From a bacterium (GTDB lineage Bacteria; Planctomycetota; UBA1135; UBA2386), in NCBI GenBank assembly GCA_030432695.1, contig JAUILN010000007.1:310001-374000 (forward strand): 64,000 nt of DNA, written 5' to 3'. The notes beneath the pieces are model-generated. The model saw only the letters and a program-made list of their open reading frames with translations. It was not told where the DNA came from and ran no database searches. A program made the position numbers and the translations under genes. Below, in pieces: positions 34,640-44,187 of this stretch (the first letter of the stretch is position 1; every line of letters begins with the position of its first letter).

Positions 34640-37147
34640 TCAGAAGTCGCCGAGAGTCAGTTCGAGCGCCCGCGTGCTCGTCACCTCAGCGGCTGCGGCC
34701 GGGTTGCTCAGGTCGAAGGCCAGCACCTGCTGGTGAAGCATCGCGCCGACCACCGCGGAATCATCGGGAATCGCCAGAGCCGTCTCGAGGACACCGGTAA
34801 GAGAGGGCACGCCGGACTCGAACAGGTCCGGGGCGACGAGCAGTTCGCAGCCTGCGGGCGAAGAGAGCGACGGCGGCAGGATGGCCTGCAGCGGAGTCCG
34901 GGTGGTCGAGAAGCCAGTCATCACCGCGGTCAGCGACTGCGCTGGAAGACCGCTCGCCCGAGCCCGGAACACGCTGCCGAGCCACGGGAGGCTCGACGCC
35001 TCGAAGTCGTTGGCCCCGTGTGCTCCTGCGCAACCGGCACCGCGAGCGGCGACCGACGCCGGGCAGAGGGAGTCGTAGAAGCTCAGGTAGTCGGCGAATC
35101 CGGACCCGGACGCGCCAACGATCGCGAGACGCCCTCCATCTCGAGAGAGCGCGAAGGCCCTTGCCTGGACGTAGGGAACCGGCCCGGAAACCGCGAGGTT
35201 CTCCAGGTAGCGCGTTCCGTTCCAACGCGCGACGCCACGGCTCACGCCGCCTGGGGTCACACCGCCCCCGCCAATGACCACGTTCCCGTCCGGCAGCGCC
35301 GCGAGTGCTTGGACATCGGGCGAGAACCGGGACACGCTGAACATCGGACTCCACGATGCTCCGACCAGACGGAACACGTTGTCATTGGTGCCCACCATCA
35401 ACGATCCGTCGGCGGGCAGCACCGCAAGGCAGCGCGCCGCACGCGTGGTGCTCATGCCCAGACCCAGAGCAGTCCAGGCCTGGCCGTTCCAGCGCATGAC
35501 GCCTTCACGGTTGGCGCTCCCCACCACCGTGAAATTGCCGCACGCGACGAGGTCGCCGTTGTCCATCACCAGGAGGTCACGGACGGTGCTTGCAACCGGC
35601 GGCTGAAGCCCCGTCCATACGGCGCCGTTCCACTTGAGGATGTTCGCGATGGTGATCCCGTTCAGGGTGACGTCGACACCCGCGACCAGATCGCCGTTCG
35701 GCATCCGGGCCAAGGCATTGACCCTGCCACCGACTCCTGCGCCGAGCGTGTGCCAGGCCTGGCCATCCCAGCGAGCGACCGATGCAGCTGGCTGACCACC
35801 CGCGGATTGGAACTCCCCACCCGCGACCAGGTCGCCGTTCGGCAGGCGAAGCAGAGCGTGCACGTCGCCGTCGATTCCCGATCCGAGCGGCACGTAGGTG
35901 CTTCCCGTCCAGCGCGCCACGTGCCCGGCCGCAGTGGCACCCACCCAGGTGAACTCGCCGCCGACGAAGAACTCCCCGGGAGCGCCCGCGGAGACCACCG
36001 CGTTGATGTGGTCGTTCACCCCGCGACCCAGCAGGCCCCAGTCGGTGCCGTCGAACGTCGCGACCGAAAGCGCGGGATGAGGTCCCGCCTGCCGGAAGGA
36101 GCCGACGACCACCAGGTCACCGGTGGCGGGATCGCGGTTCAGGTCCGCGACCGACCCGTCGACTGCCGGCCCATTGCCGAGCGGCTGCCACGCGGAGCCA
36201 TCCCAGCGCACGATGTAGTCGGCCGGCACACCCGGAGGGGCGGCCGTGAACGAGCCTCCGGCGATGAGCTGTTGTCGGGAGTCGACGAGCAGGCGTTGCA
36301 CGCCTCCCTGCAGCACCGGCCCCATTGCGATCCACTGCGGTCCCTGACCCTGCCAGCGTGCGATCTGGGTCTGCCCGAAGCCGACGAACGCGCCAACCAG
36401 AGTGCCGTTCGGCTGGACCGCGAAGCGCACCGTGTTGAAGGGAGTCCCCGGGAAGTCGTTCCAGCCGTTCGACTGGAATCCGGCGACGTTGGAAGCAATC
36501 GACTGGCCCGCGCGTACGACCGTCATGCCGGTGCCGGCAACGACCACATCACCGGCGCCATCGACGGTCATCTCGTAGACCCCACCACCGCGCGGGAAGT
36601 CGAGACGGGTTCCCGAGGTCGCGAATCCGGTCCATTGGTTGCCGCGTCGCCAGGCGACGTGGCGAATGGCGGAGCCACCGATCGTGGTGAACCGCCCCCC
36701 GACCAACAGCTCTCCATTGGGGTGAACACGGAGGACGTTGATGATGTCGTTGGTGCCGCTGTCCAGGAACGGCCAACCGGTGCCGTCGAAAAAGCGGATG
36801 CCGTCGTGACCATTCGGCATGCGTGACGCGACGTAGAGGGTTCCACCCGGCCGACCGACGAGGCTCCGCGCACCGCCCGGCGGATCAGGCAGCTTCTCCC
36901 AGTCGAGGGAGATCGGATCGAAGCTCCACACGGATGAATGGGTAGCGACCGCGAGGCGTTCGGGAACCGGACCGGGACCGTCCGGATCCCAGCGCGCGAT
37001 CTGGGACAGCGCCCCAGATGGCGAGAGCACGCCAGGGAAGCCTGGGCTCGGAAGTCCGGTCCAGTCGCCGCACTGGGCGGCGAGCGAAGCGGTGATCAAC
37101 GGAAGCGCCAGACCTACGGAGCGGACGGCTGCGAGTCGGAGATCCAT
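34640..37147 (-). CDS. Secreted beta-propeller repeat protein
   Basis: 835 residues from ATG 37147, which opens signal peptide MDLRLAAVRSVGLALPLITA with cleavage near AAQ; an ATG at 37171 would add 8 residues. The body is about ten repeats of roughly 45 residues built on LPNGDLVAGGEFxxxGG, VARWDGxxW and LGxG, resembling delta-60 or Kelch-type propellers. The C-terminal 150 residues (GAGCAGAHGANDFEASSLPW onwards) form a beta-sandwich module ending ALELTLGDF, with a pattern shared by other secreted proteins here. Likely cell-surface or extracellular; ligand unknown. Confidence 0.8.
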   Translation of the reverse strand: MDLRLAAVRSVGLALPLITASLAAQCGDWTGLPSPGFPGVLSPSGALSQIARWDPDGPGPVPERLAVATHSSVWSFDPISLDWEKLPDPPGGARSLVGRPGGTLYVASRMPNGHDGIRFFDGTGWPFLDSGTNDIINVLRVHPNGELLVGGRFTTIGGSAIRHVAWRRGNQWTGFATSGTRLDFPRGGGVYEMTVDGAGDVVVAGTGMTVVRAGQSIASNVAGFQSNGWNDFPGTPFNTVRFAVQPNGTLVGAFVGFGQTQIARWQGQGPQWIAMGPVLQGGVQRLLVDSRQQLIAGGSFTAAPPGVPADYIVRWDGSAWQPLGNGPAVDGSVADLNRDPATGDLVVVGSFRQAGPHPALSVATFDGTDWGLLGRGVNDHINAVVSAGAPGEFFVGGEFTWVGATAAGHVARWTGSTYVPLGSGIDGDVHALLRLPNGDLVAGGEFQSAGGQPAASVARWDGQAWHTLGAGVGGRVNALARMPNGDLVAGVDVTLNGITIANILKWNGAVWTGLQPPVASTVRDLLVMDNGDLVACGNFTVVGSANREGVMRWNGQAWTALGLGMSTTRAARCLAVLPADGSLMVGTNDNVFRLVGASWSPMFSVSRFSPDVQALAALPDGNVVIGGGGVTPGGVSRGVARWNGTRYLENLAVSGPVPYVQARAFALSRDGGRLAIVGASGSGFADYLSFYDSLCPASVAARGAGCAGAHGANDFEASSLPWLGSVFRARASGLPAQSLTAVMTGFSTTRTPLQAILPPSLSSPAGCELLVAPDLFESGVPSLTGVLETALAIPDDSAVVGAMLHQQVLAFDLSNPAAAAEVTSTRALELTLGDF

Positions 37148-37244
37148 GGGCAACGTTCTCGGGTTCGGCATCGTGCCCCGGGTTGACCCGAGGCGTCCGG
37201 CACTTACCGAGAGTGGCTGAGAAATGCGCCTGGCGACGGGCTCG

Positions 37245-37967
37245 CTACCGCTCCCGCCCCACCCGCACCACGCCCTCGCCGGACTCGAGCACCAGCCGCC
37301 CCGCAACTGCCGCGTCGCCATAGGGCCACTCGGCGTGGCCGTCGCCCAGCAGTTCCATTCCCTGGGCAAAGATCAGTCCACCCTCGGGGCTCTGCCCTTC
37401 GACCACGCAATCGCGGGCGCCGACCGCCACGGTGATGTCGCCGGTGTCGGTCCGAATACTGCCGGCCAGCGGACCGGTGCCGGTGGCGGTGAGGTTCACG
37501 GCGCCGGAATCGCTGACCGCGTCGAGTTGCGGCGCGTCGGCCTCGACGTCGATGTCGCCATCGCCGGTCCGGAGGTCCAGCCCGAAGCCGGCGGGCACGG
37601 TGACCACGAAGCCGACCGCGCCTTCCTCGCCAGAGGCCGGCGGTTCCGTCCATCGCCAGCCCAGGGCCACCTGGCCGTCGATCGTGTCGAGCCGGAACTC
37701 GATGCGGTCGCGGACGGCGTTGGCGTGCTCGATGCTGTCACCATAGCCGAGCCGTGTCGCCTGCACCTCGACGGCGGTGCCTTCGCCGCTGCGCACGACG
37801 ATCGAGCCGCGCGCGGTCGAGGCGACCAGTCGCGTGGCGCTGCCGCGCTCGATCTTCAGCTCGTGGGTGGAGGCGTCGCCCGCGACGCGAGGCTCACCTT
37901 CACACGCGGCGAGCAGCAGGGACAGCGCCACGCAACGTGCAGCCAGTCGATCGTGACTGAGCCCCAT
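37245..37967 (-). CDS. DUF4097-like lipoprotein
   Basis: 240 residues. LSLLLAACEGE is a lipobox with the acylated Cys after LAA. The rest is a right-handed beta-helix-like series: VASTARGSIVVRSGEG, LDLRTGDGDIDVEAD, VSDSGAVNLTATGTG, RTDTGDITVAVG. Such repeats are characteristic of DUF4097/adhesin-like putative proteins. Its ATG shares one base with the stop of the upstream paralogue (TGATG), so the two are translationally coupled. It looks like a diverged duplicate in which the SNG repeats are less regular. Confidence 0.8.
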   Translation of the reverse strand: MGLSHDRLAARCVALSLLLAACEGEPRVAGDASTHELKIERGSATRLVASTARGSIVVRSGEGTAVEVQATRLGYGDSIEHANAVRDRIEFRLDTIDGQVALGWRWTEPPASGEEGAVGFVVTVPAGFGLDLRTGDGDIDVEADAPQLDAVSDSGAVNLTATGTGPLAGSIRTDTGDITVAVGARDCVVEGQSPEGGLIFAQGMELLGDGHAEWPYGDAAVAGRLVLESGEGVVRVGRER

Positions 37968-38830
37968 CACTCGCCACCCTTCCGGACCTCGACCTTGCCG
38001 TTGCTGGTGCGGATCTGCAGCTCGTTCTGCTCGGCGACCGTGGGATCGCCGAAGCTCGCCCGGCCGCGACCCTTGGACGACACGTCCACGCCACCCGCCT
38101 CGCCAGTGCCGCCGGGATGCAGCCGAATGCCACCGTTCGACGAGTTCGCCTCCACCGCGCAGGAGCGTTCGCCGACCCACACGGTCACGTTGCCGTTCGA
38201 CGATTCGATCGAGCCCGAGATCGGACCGGTCCCGTCGAGCTCGATGCGGATCGAGCCATTGCTGCTCTCCACGTCGAGGCTCGGCATGCTGCCCTTCAGC
38301 TGCACCGAGCCGTTGGAGGTCTCCACCTTGATGGCTCCCGCGACGTCGAGGGCACGCACGTCGCCATTGCTGGTCTCGAGCTCGACGCCCGCACCGCCCG
38401 CGCCGTGGACGGCGACGTCGCCATTGCGCGACTCGAGGCTGACCGACCACTCCGGAGGTGCGGTGATCTCGAAGCGGACCCGCGCCTCCTCGCATTCCCC
38501 GGGCGGCGTGGTCCATTGCCAGCCCACGCTCACCGTGCCGTCCTGCTGACCGGTGACGATCTCGATCCGGTCGCGGACGGCCAGCGCCTCCTCCGCCGTC
38601 GGGCCGATGCCGACGACGTGCGAGGTCACGTGCACCTCACCGGGCTCGGTCCCGGCCCGCACCACGATGTCGCCATTGCGGGCCTCGGCACGGAGTCGGG
38701 ACGCGGCATGGGCGACCACCACGTCCCGCCTGATCTCGGCCTCGCTCTCGACGCGGGGACAATGCGTGCAGCCCTGGAGCAAGGACCAAGCGAGGAGGGT
38801 CGGGAAGACGAGCGAACTGCGGTTCATCAT
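37967..38830 (-). CDS. DUF4097-family lipoprotein with SNG repeats
   Basis: 287 residues. The signal ends LLAWSLLQGC, a lipobox. The main body has regular beta-helix rungs, each with an S/R-N-G turn: ARNGDIVV, ESRNGDVAV, ETSNGDVRA, ETSNGSVQL, ESSNGSIRI, ESSNGNVTV, NSSNGGIRL, RTSNGKVEV. Anchored in a membrane and presumably exposed to the periplasm or surface. The function of the family is unclear; a scaffold or adhesin role is a guess. First gene of a two-gene unit with 37245-37967. Confidence 0.85.
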   Translation of the reverse strand: MMNRSSLVFPTLLAWSLLQGCTHCPRVESEAEIRRDVVVAHAASRLRAEARNGDIVVRAGTEPGEVHVTSHVVGIGPTAEEALAVRDRIEIVTGQQDGTVSVGWQWTTPPGECEEARVRFEITAPPEWSVSLESRNGDVAVHGAGGAGVELETSNGDVRALDVAGAIKVETSNGSVQLKGSMPSLDVESSNGSIRIELDGTGPISGSIESSNGNVTVWVGERSCAVEANSSNGGIRLHPGGTGEAGGVDVSSKGRGRASFGDPTVAEQNELQIRTSNGKVEVRKGGE

Positions 38831-38983
38831 GACTGGGAGTCTCGGGTCTCACGGCGACTCGCGAGACCAGGAGGCCGCGCAACGGATGCGCGGCGGCAGG
38901 ATTCTGGATCGGATCACATTCCGCCGCAACGCAACGCTCGCGGCAGCAAGGCTCGCCCGGGTGGACGACCCCTCGGCAGTCGC

Positions 38984-38989
38984 TAGGTT
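38984..38989 (+). promoter_or_regulatory. Candidate -10 element TAGGTT for the lamin-tail gene
   Basis: TAGGTT in GCTAnnnT context, with TGGACG (4 of 6 to TTGACA) 16 bases upstream and the ATG 51 bases downstream. Confidence 0.4.
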
Positions 38990-39040
38990 GAGGGACTCGA
39001 TACGGTGGCCCGGCCGCCGTCCTGCTCCCTCGAATCCATC

Positions 39041-40762
39041 ATGAAGATCCTCTCCCCATCGACCCTCGCCCTCGCGTGCGCGGCGCTGTTCGCGGCACAC
39101 GGCAAGGCGCAGATCTCGATCAACGAGTTCAGCTACGACGACACCAGCACCGACGACCGCGAATACGTCGAGCTGTACAACGCCGGTTCGACCGCGGTCG
39201 ACATCTCCGGCTGGGTGCTCGAGTCGATCGACCAGGTCGGTCCGAACACCGCCTACACAGTGCCCGGTGGCACGATGATCGCCGCCGGCGGGTTCTACAC
39301 CTTTGGCTCGGCACTGGTCCCCAACGTCGACCAGATCGTCGGCGCGACCAACCTCTGGGAGAACGACCAGGAGTCCCTCGAGCTGCGCGACGGCCCGGCA
39401 GGCAACCTGATCGACGCGGTCGTCTACGAGACCAACAAGCAGCTGTGGGCGCTGACCCCCGAGTTGATCGCCCAATGCGGCGACGACGCGCTTTGGGGCA
39501 ACCACTCCAGCACCGACGGCATCGAGACCTCGTGGGCTCGCAACCGCGACGGCTACGACACCGACCGCAACGGCCGCGATTTCCGGATGATGCCGTCGAC
39601 GCCGGGAGCCACCAACAACGTCGCCAACCTGCTGCCGATGTTCGAGAACTTCGACGCCGGTGCGGTCGACACGCCGGTCGCCAACTGGGGCGCGAGCTTC
39701 CTGCCGCCGCACTACATCGATCCCCAGACGGTCGGCATCAACCCGAACCCGATCCCGCTGTCGCCGCAGGGTGGCAACGCCTTCATCGCCTGGGACACCG
39801 CGGGTGGCGGCAACTGCGCCATGCTCCTGACCGACGTGGCCGATTCGGTCTCGCTCGAGTGCTACGTCTATCTCGACGCCACCCCCGAGGCCGCCGGTGA
39901 CTACGAAAGCTGGTGCATCGGCGTCCAGGGCACCAACCCGACGTTCTACAACACGCCCGACCCGAGCGGCCTGTTCGGCTTCACCGCCAACGGCCTGACC
40001 GGCGTCGCCGTGGTCCACGAGAACACCGACAGCCGTTCGGTGTTCTACCTGGTCGATGCCGGCGATGGTGGCTGGGCCCCCGGCGCGGCTTCGGGCGCGC
40101 GCGTCCTCGGCCAGATCGCGATCGTCCCCGGTCAGAACGACGGCTGGCAGCGCCTGCGCATCCACGCCGGCCGCGGCTTCGCCGAAGCGATGCTGGGCGG
40201 CACGTTCGGCCAGCGCGACGGCACGCTCCTGGCGGGCCCGATCAGCCAGGGCGACTTCGGCGGCATCCACGTCGGTTACCGCGAAGCCGTGACGCAGAAC
40301 GGCACTGCCCGCCCGCCGACCATCGACCAGCTCATCATCGTGCCGGGCAATGCCGACATCCAGACGATCGGCGTCGCGACCCCGAACACCATCGGGGAAC
40401 CGAGCATGAGCGCCAACGGCCTGCCGATCATCGGCTGGAACGGCTTCACGCTCGAAGCCGAGGGCCTGTCGACCAGCGGCCCGGCATTGCTGCAGGTCGG
40501 CACCGCGTTGAACCCGACGCCGCTGGACCTCAACGCCCTGATCGGCGCGCCGCCCGGCACCCTCGCCTACGTGAACTCGGTGTTCGGGGTCACCGTGGCA
40601 CCCGGCCCGCAGGGCCGCCTGTCGCTCCCGCTGCCGGTGCCCAACACACCGTCGGCTTCGGGCTCGTCGCTGTTCGTGCAGCTCTTCGACGTCGACTTCG
40701 GCATCTCGGCCTCGGTCCAGATCGCCCAGACGCCGGCTCTGCAGATCACGCTCGGCAACTGA
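39041..40762 (+). CDS. Secreted lamin-tail-domain protein
   Basis: 573 residues from ATG 39041, which opens signal peptide MKILSPSTLALACAALFAAHG ending KAQ. Residues about 24-140 are a lamin-tail domain: ISINEFSYDDTSTDDREYVE, LYNAGSTAVDISGWVLESID, GGFYTFGSALVP and SLELRDGPAGNLIDAVVYET. A LamG-like or concanavalin-like middle follows (about 200-440), then a C-terminal beta-sandwich module ending ALQITLGN. In bacteria lamin-tail domains occur in exported proteins and nucleases; no nuclease motif is visible here. Probably extracellular or wall-associated. Confidence 0.85.
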   Translation: MKILSPSTLALACAALFAAHGKAQISINEFSYDDTSTDDREYVELYNAGSTAVDISGWVLESIDQVGPNTAYTVPGGTMIAAGGFYTFGSALVPNVDQIVGATNLWENDQESLELRDGPAGNLIDAVVYETNKQLWALTPELIAQCGDDALWGNHSSTDGIETSWARNRDGYDTDRNGRDFRMMPSTPGATNNVANLLPMFENFDAGAVDTPVANWGASFLPPHYIDPQTVGINPNPIPLSPQGGNAFIAWDTAGGGNCAMLLTDVADSVSLECYVYLDATPEAAGDYESWCIGVQGTNPTFYNTPDPSGLFGFTANGLTGVAVVHENTDSRSVFYLVDAGDGGWAPGAASGARVLGQIAIVPGQNDGWQRLRIHAGRGFAEAMLGGTFGQRDGTLLAGPISQGDFGGIHVGYREAVTQNGTARPPTIDQLIIVPGNADIQTIGVATPNTIGEPSMSANGLPIIGWNGFTLEAEGLSTSGPALLQVGTALNPTPLDLNALIGAPPGTLAYVNSVFGVTVAPGPQGRLSLPLPVPNTPSASGSSLFVQLFDVDFGISASVQIAQTPALQITLGN

Positions 40763-40808
40763 GCCGAGCCAGGCGACGCGCGCGCTCGATCCCGGGCGCG
40801 CGCGCGCC

Positions 40809-41375
40809 ATGATGGCGCGGATGGCAGCCACCCGCCGCTACGGCACGCTGATTCGCCACCTGCGCGACGACCCCGACACCGCGGTCGAACTGGCGCAGAA
40901 GCTCGACGAGGAGCTACTGGTCCACCTGACCGCGGCACTCCTCGACGAGCAGCGCCGCCGCGCAGTCGAAGCGGGCGACCGCGACGCGGTGATCGCGCAG
41001 GCCTTCGAGACCGGCTTCGGCCGCGACGGGCTCGGGCACCCACCCTGGATCGAAGGACCGTTCGTGGTCTGCCCTGGCGGTCTGTTCGGGAAGAACCGCG
41101 CCAACCACCGTTGCCGCTTCGTGAGCGTCAACGACTCGTGGATCTGGGAGTCGGCCGAGCTGATCCACGAGGAGAAGCGCTCGCTGCCGGGCAACGAGGA
41201 GGGCTTCCGCGCCATCGCTCTTCTGCCGGTGCAGGAGGGTCTGGCGCTCGACGTGGTGACCGGGCGGATGCGCCAGGGCCAGCACGCGGTCGAACGCGTG
41301 GTCTCGCTCGAACTGCGACGCGGCAAGCTGGTGGAGGTGAGCCAGCGCGACATCAGCGCCAAGGGTCTGATGTGA
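40809..41375 (+). CDS. Small protein of unknown function
   Basis: 188 residues. An N-terminal helical part (VELAQKLDEELLVHLTAALL) is followed by a compact beta-rich domain: GLGHPPWIEGPFVVCPGGLF, CRFVSVNDSWIWES and LALDVVTGRMRQGQHAVERV. No signal peptide, membrane span or catalytic motif that I recognise. Two conserved-looking Cys and Trp/His residues suggest a ligand-binding fold. Two ATGs lie three codons apart, so the exact start is uncertain. Flanked by secreted-protein genes but itself cytoplasmic. Confidence 0.65.
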   Translation: MMARMAATRRYGTLIRHLRDDPDTAVELAQKLDEELLVHLTAALLDEQRRRAVEAGDRDAVIAQAFETGFGRDGLGHPPWIEGPFVVCPGGLFGKNRANHRCRFVSVNDSWIWESAELIHEEKRSLPGNEEGFRAIALLPVQEGLALDVVTGRMRQGQHAVERVVSLELRRGKLVEVSQRDISAKGLM

Positions 41376-41527
41376 TGCCTCGGCGAGATGCCGGTCACGA
41401 CCCCGGGGACGATTCCGCGATTCCACCGGCCCAGATCGATTTCACCGACCTGGGAGGAGGTTTCTCGCAACCTCGCTCGTGGGGGAACCACCCCGCGCGA
41501 CGACCGACCAGCAGCCGAGACCTTCCG

Positions 41528-43129
41528 ATGCACCCATCGCTCCACCCCCGGATCCCCCCGAGCGCTCTGCGGTGGACGAGGACGCCCCGCCACGTCGTCC
41601 GTCTCGCCGTCGGTTGCTTCTGCCTGGCGGTGGCCGTGGGCCAGGACATCCACCCCGCGATCCCATCGCCGGTCGAGGTGAACACCGAGTGGCAGGCCGG
41701 GCTTCGCGAGGCACTGCGCGAGGCCGCGACCCGCGCGCCGTGGATCGACATCAGCGAACTCGTCTACGCGCGCGAGACGCGAATCGCCGCCCCGCCGGAG
41801 ATGCGCCGGCTGCACCGCGAGGCGCGAACGGCCGCGGACTCGTTCCGCTACTCCCCGGAAGTCGCCCTCCCGCTGCTCGCGGACCCCGAACCGAAGGTCC
41901 GGGTGTGGGCAGCGTTCGTGCTGCTCCGTTCGCTGCGCGCCGAGTTCCTGCCAGAGGTCGCACGGCTCTGCGCGGACACCGGAGAGTTCGCGACCGCCGG
42001 GGGCATCTCGGCAAGTTGGACGCCACTCGGCGAAGCGCCGAAGCCACCCGAGACCCGGCCCATGGCGGTCGGCGACGCGGTGCGGAGCTTCCTCAGCCTC
42101 TGGGAGGGCCCCGAACCCGGGACCGATGCCTTCGACGCCTGGTGCGCGAAGCTCCGCGAACACCAACCCACCGCGCGCCAACTGCAGCTCGAGTTCCTGC
42201 TGCGCACCGGCGGCCAGCTCAATCCGCGCTACTGGAATCCGAACGACGTGCTCGAGGTCTGGCAAGCCTGCGGCGCGGCCCGTCGCGGAGCCGCGGAGAT
42301 TGCCCGGATCGCCCTGCTGCACGAACACACGGGGCTGATGGTCGGTGCGTTCCCGAGCATCGGCTCCGTGCTGGAGTTCGATGCGCGGCGGCTGGGCCGC
42401 GACAACCTGCTGCGTCTGCTGGCCGGCGGGGCGCCGGTGATCGACGGCGAGCCGCTGGACCCGATCCACTTCGAGCCGCTGGTCGGTGCCTTCCAGGCCT
42501 ACGTCCTGTCGCGGCCGGCCCGCCTCGGGCTTCGCCCCGAGGATGCCCGCCAGCTGCTGGAGATCGGCCGGGAGTCGAAACGCCTCGACCTGTTCCACGG
42601 CGCGGCAAGGCTGCGGCCGCAGCGCGCCACCTCGATCCTCCGCGAGGCGATCGACCGGGTCGAGCACCCGTGGTTGCAGGCCGGCGTGGCGCGGACCGCG
42701 TGCCTGCTGTGGGACCTGCAGGCCGAGCAGAACGTCGCCTACCTGGAGACCTGGTTCCACCGCGATCCGGCCGGCCCACTCCGGATGATGCCCGGTCACC
42801 GGCAAGACTTCCTGCTGCACCTGCTGGACGGATACGAACCGCGCGACCGCCAGATGTTCGCGCGGCTGGTCCACGATCCCCGGTTCGACCGCTGCCGCCC
42901 CGACGAGCTACTCGCCATCGCCCGTGGGTTGAACCGCATCGGATTCGAGCCGGCCGTCGACCCGGAGCTGTTCGTGAACTTCATGCACCCGTGGGGACTG
43001 GACCGGGCCTTCGCCGACCTGGACAAGGCGCAGGCCACGCTGCCCGGACCGACCGACGAGATGCTGCGCCGCATGCAGGCCATGCGCGACGGGATCCGCA
43101 GTGCTACCCAGAGCTGGGTGGTCGACTGA
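41528..43129 (+). CDS. Exported HEAT-like helical protein of unknown function
   Basis: 533 residues from ATG 41528. A hydrophobic N-terminal segment (VVRLAVGCFCLAVAVGQ, about 23-39) serves as signal. The mature part is mostly alpha-helical with a HEAT-like phrase VALPLLADPEPKVRVWAAFVLLRSL (only part repeated), and later helices PWLQAGVARTACLLWDLQ. No catalytic motif. The open frame extends upstream through Gly/Arg-rich low-complexity sequence that overlaps the previous gene and is not credible coding. Convergent with the 43146 lipoprotein. Confidence 0.7.
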   Translation: MHPSLHPRIPPSALRWTRTPRHVVRLAVGCFCLAVAVGQDIHPAIPSPVEVNTEWQAGLREALREAATRAPWIDISELVYARETRIAAPPEMRRLHREARTAADSFRYSPEVALPLLADPEPKVRVWAAFVLLRSLRAEFLPEVARLCADTGEFATAGGISASWTPLGEAPKPPETRPMAVGDAVRSFLSLWEGPEPGTDAFDAWCAKLREHQPTARQLQLEFLLRTGGQLNPRYWNPNDVLEVWQACGAARRGAAEIARIALLHEHTGLMVGAFPSIGSVLEFDARRLGRDNLLRLLAGGAPVIDGEPLDPIHFEPLVGAFQAYVLSRPARLGLRPEDARQLLEIGRESKRLDLFHGAARLRPQRATSILREAIDRVEHPWLQAGVARTACLLWDLQAEQNVAYLETWFHRDPAGPLRMMPGHRQDFLLHLLDGYEPRDRQMFARLVHDPRFDRCRPDELLAIARGLNRIGFEPAVDPELFVNFMHPWGLDRAFADLDKAQATLPGPTDEMLRRMQAMRDGIRSATQSWVVD

Positions 43130-43145
43130 TCGCGACCGCGATCGG

Positions 43146-43637
43146 TCAGCGCGGATCCATGTGCGAACCGAGCCCCGGCGGGTAGCGGCCGGCCCGCGCG
43201 CCGTCGAGCAGATAGCGGGCCTGCTCGCCTTCGGTGGAGATCTCCCCGAACGGCAGGAACGAGCAGCGCGACGCGACCACGTGCCACGCGGGTCGGGTCG
43301 AACCGAGGCGCCGTTCCAACTCGGCGATCGAATCGGCGTCGAACCAGTCGGTCCCCGGCTCCTCCCAGATGGTGTAGGCCGGGACGAAGCGCTCTTGGGC
43401 GTCGGCCGGCAGCTCCGCGAAGCGCTCGCCGGCAACCACCAGCGAATCGAGGAACCGGACCGGCGTGACCTGCTGCCAATCGACGTGGTTGCCGGTCTCG
43501 AGTTGGACCTGCGGGAGTTCGTGGGGGCCGAGCTCCTCCGCCGGCATCGGCGCAGGAGCGGGCGCCCCAGTGCATGCGCTCACGACGAGCAGGGCGAACA
43601 CGAGGAACGGGGACGACCGGCGAACTGGGTGGATCAT
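43146..43637 (-). CDS. Small lipoprotein of unknown function
   Basis: 163 residues. FLVFALLVVSACTGA is a lipobox signal with the acylated Cys at position 22. The mature region begins Pro/Ala-rich, then contains VRFLDSLVVAGERFAELPAD and EERRLG-like helical segments, ending with two Cys-free Gly/Arg stretches. No family recognised. Separated by 16 bases from the convergent 41528 gene and divergent from the membrane-protein gene at 43722. Confidence 0.65.
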   Translation of the reverse strand: MIHPVRRSSPFLVFALLVVSACTGAPAPAPMPAEELGPHELPQVQLETGNHVDWQQVTPVRFLDSLVVAGERFAELPADAQERFVPAYTIWEEPGTDWFDADSIAELERRLGSTRPAWHVVASRCSFLPFGEISTEGEQARYLLDGARAGRYPPGLGSHMDPR

Positions 43638-43708
43638 GGCGCGCGCTCATGCGGGATCGGAGGCCTGGTTCCCGACACGGCAGGATCCCCCGGTCAGGCG
43701 CGAACCGC

Positions 43709-43714
43709 TACCCT
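43709..43714 (+). promoter_or_regulatory. Candidate -10 element TACCCT
   Basis: TACCCT in GCTAnnnT context ends 7 bases before the ATG at 43722, with no Shine-Dalgarno. Possible leaderless transcript. Confidence 0.4.
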
Positions 43715-43721
43715 TTCGGGA

Positions 43722-44069
43722 ATGGAGCAGCCCCAGACCACCTGGCTGCAGGCCGCGATTCGCGGTGCCGCGGTCGTCTACGGACCACAGCTCGTCGGCG
43801 CGGTCTTCAGCCCGCTGTTCGAGGACCAGCATTGCGTGAACACGTTCTTCAAGCTGTTCCCTCTGATACCCGGCCTTCTCGTGATGGGGCTCACGCGCCT
43901 CCACGGAACGCCCGGCCTGGGCCTGGCGGCATTGGTCTCGCTCGGCGTGCTGACCGGAGCGACCCTCCTGACGAAGCGCTGGACCACCCCGCGGATCGGC
44001 GGCGCGATCCTGGTCGGCATCGGCTCCGCGCTCAACGCCTGGATCGTGGCCCATCTGATCCGCGCCTGA
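43722..44069 (+). CDS. Small multi-pass membrane protein of unknown function
   Basis: 115 residues with about three hydrophobic helices: AAIRGAAVVYGPQLVGAVF, LIPGLLVMGL, LGLAALVSLGVLTGATLL and a C-terminal IGGAILVGIGSALNAWIVAHL. No known family motif. TACCCT lies 7 bases before the ATG. It precedes the signal peptidase gene by 118 bases in the same orientation. Confidence 0.65.
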   Translation: MEQPQTTWLQAAIRGAAVVYGPQLVGAVFSPLFEDQHCVNTFFKLFPLIPGLLVMGLTRLHGTPGLGLAALVSLGVLTGATLLTKRWTTPRIGGAILVGIGSALNAWIVAHLIRA

Positions 44070-44147
44070 TCCGCGCCACCCGTGATCCGCAGCCCCGTGG
44101 CCCCCTCCGCCGCGATCCATCGGCTGGGACTGTCCTCGCGCCTGGGC

Positions 44148-44153
44148 TACCAT
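44148..44153 (+). promoter_or_regulatory. Candidate -10 element TACCAT for lepB-lptB
   Basis: TACCAT in GCTAnnnT context, 34 bases upstream of the lepB ATG. No good -35. Confidence 0.3.
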
Positions 44154-44187
44154 GCCGCGCCCTCGCCCGCCGCGGCAGGACCCCGTC

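Noticed and set aside
38849..40831. 660-codon minus-strand open frame
   Set aside because: Antisense to the well-supported lamin-tail gene, composed of RVGR/HRD-type low-information sequence.
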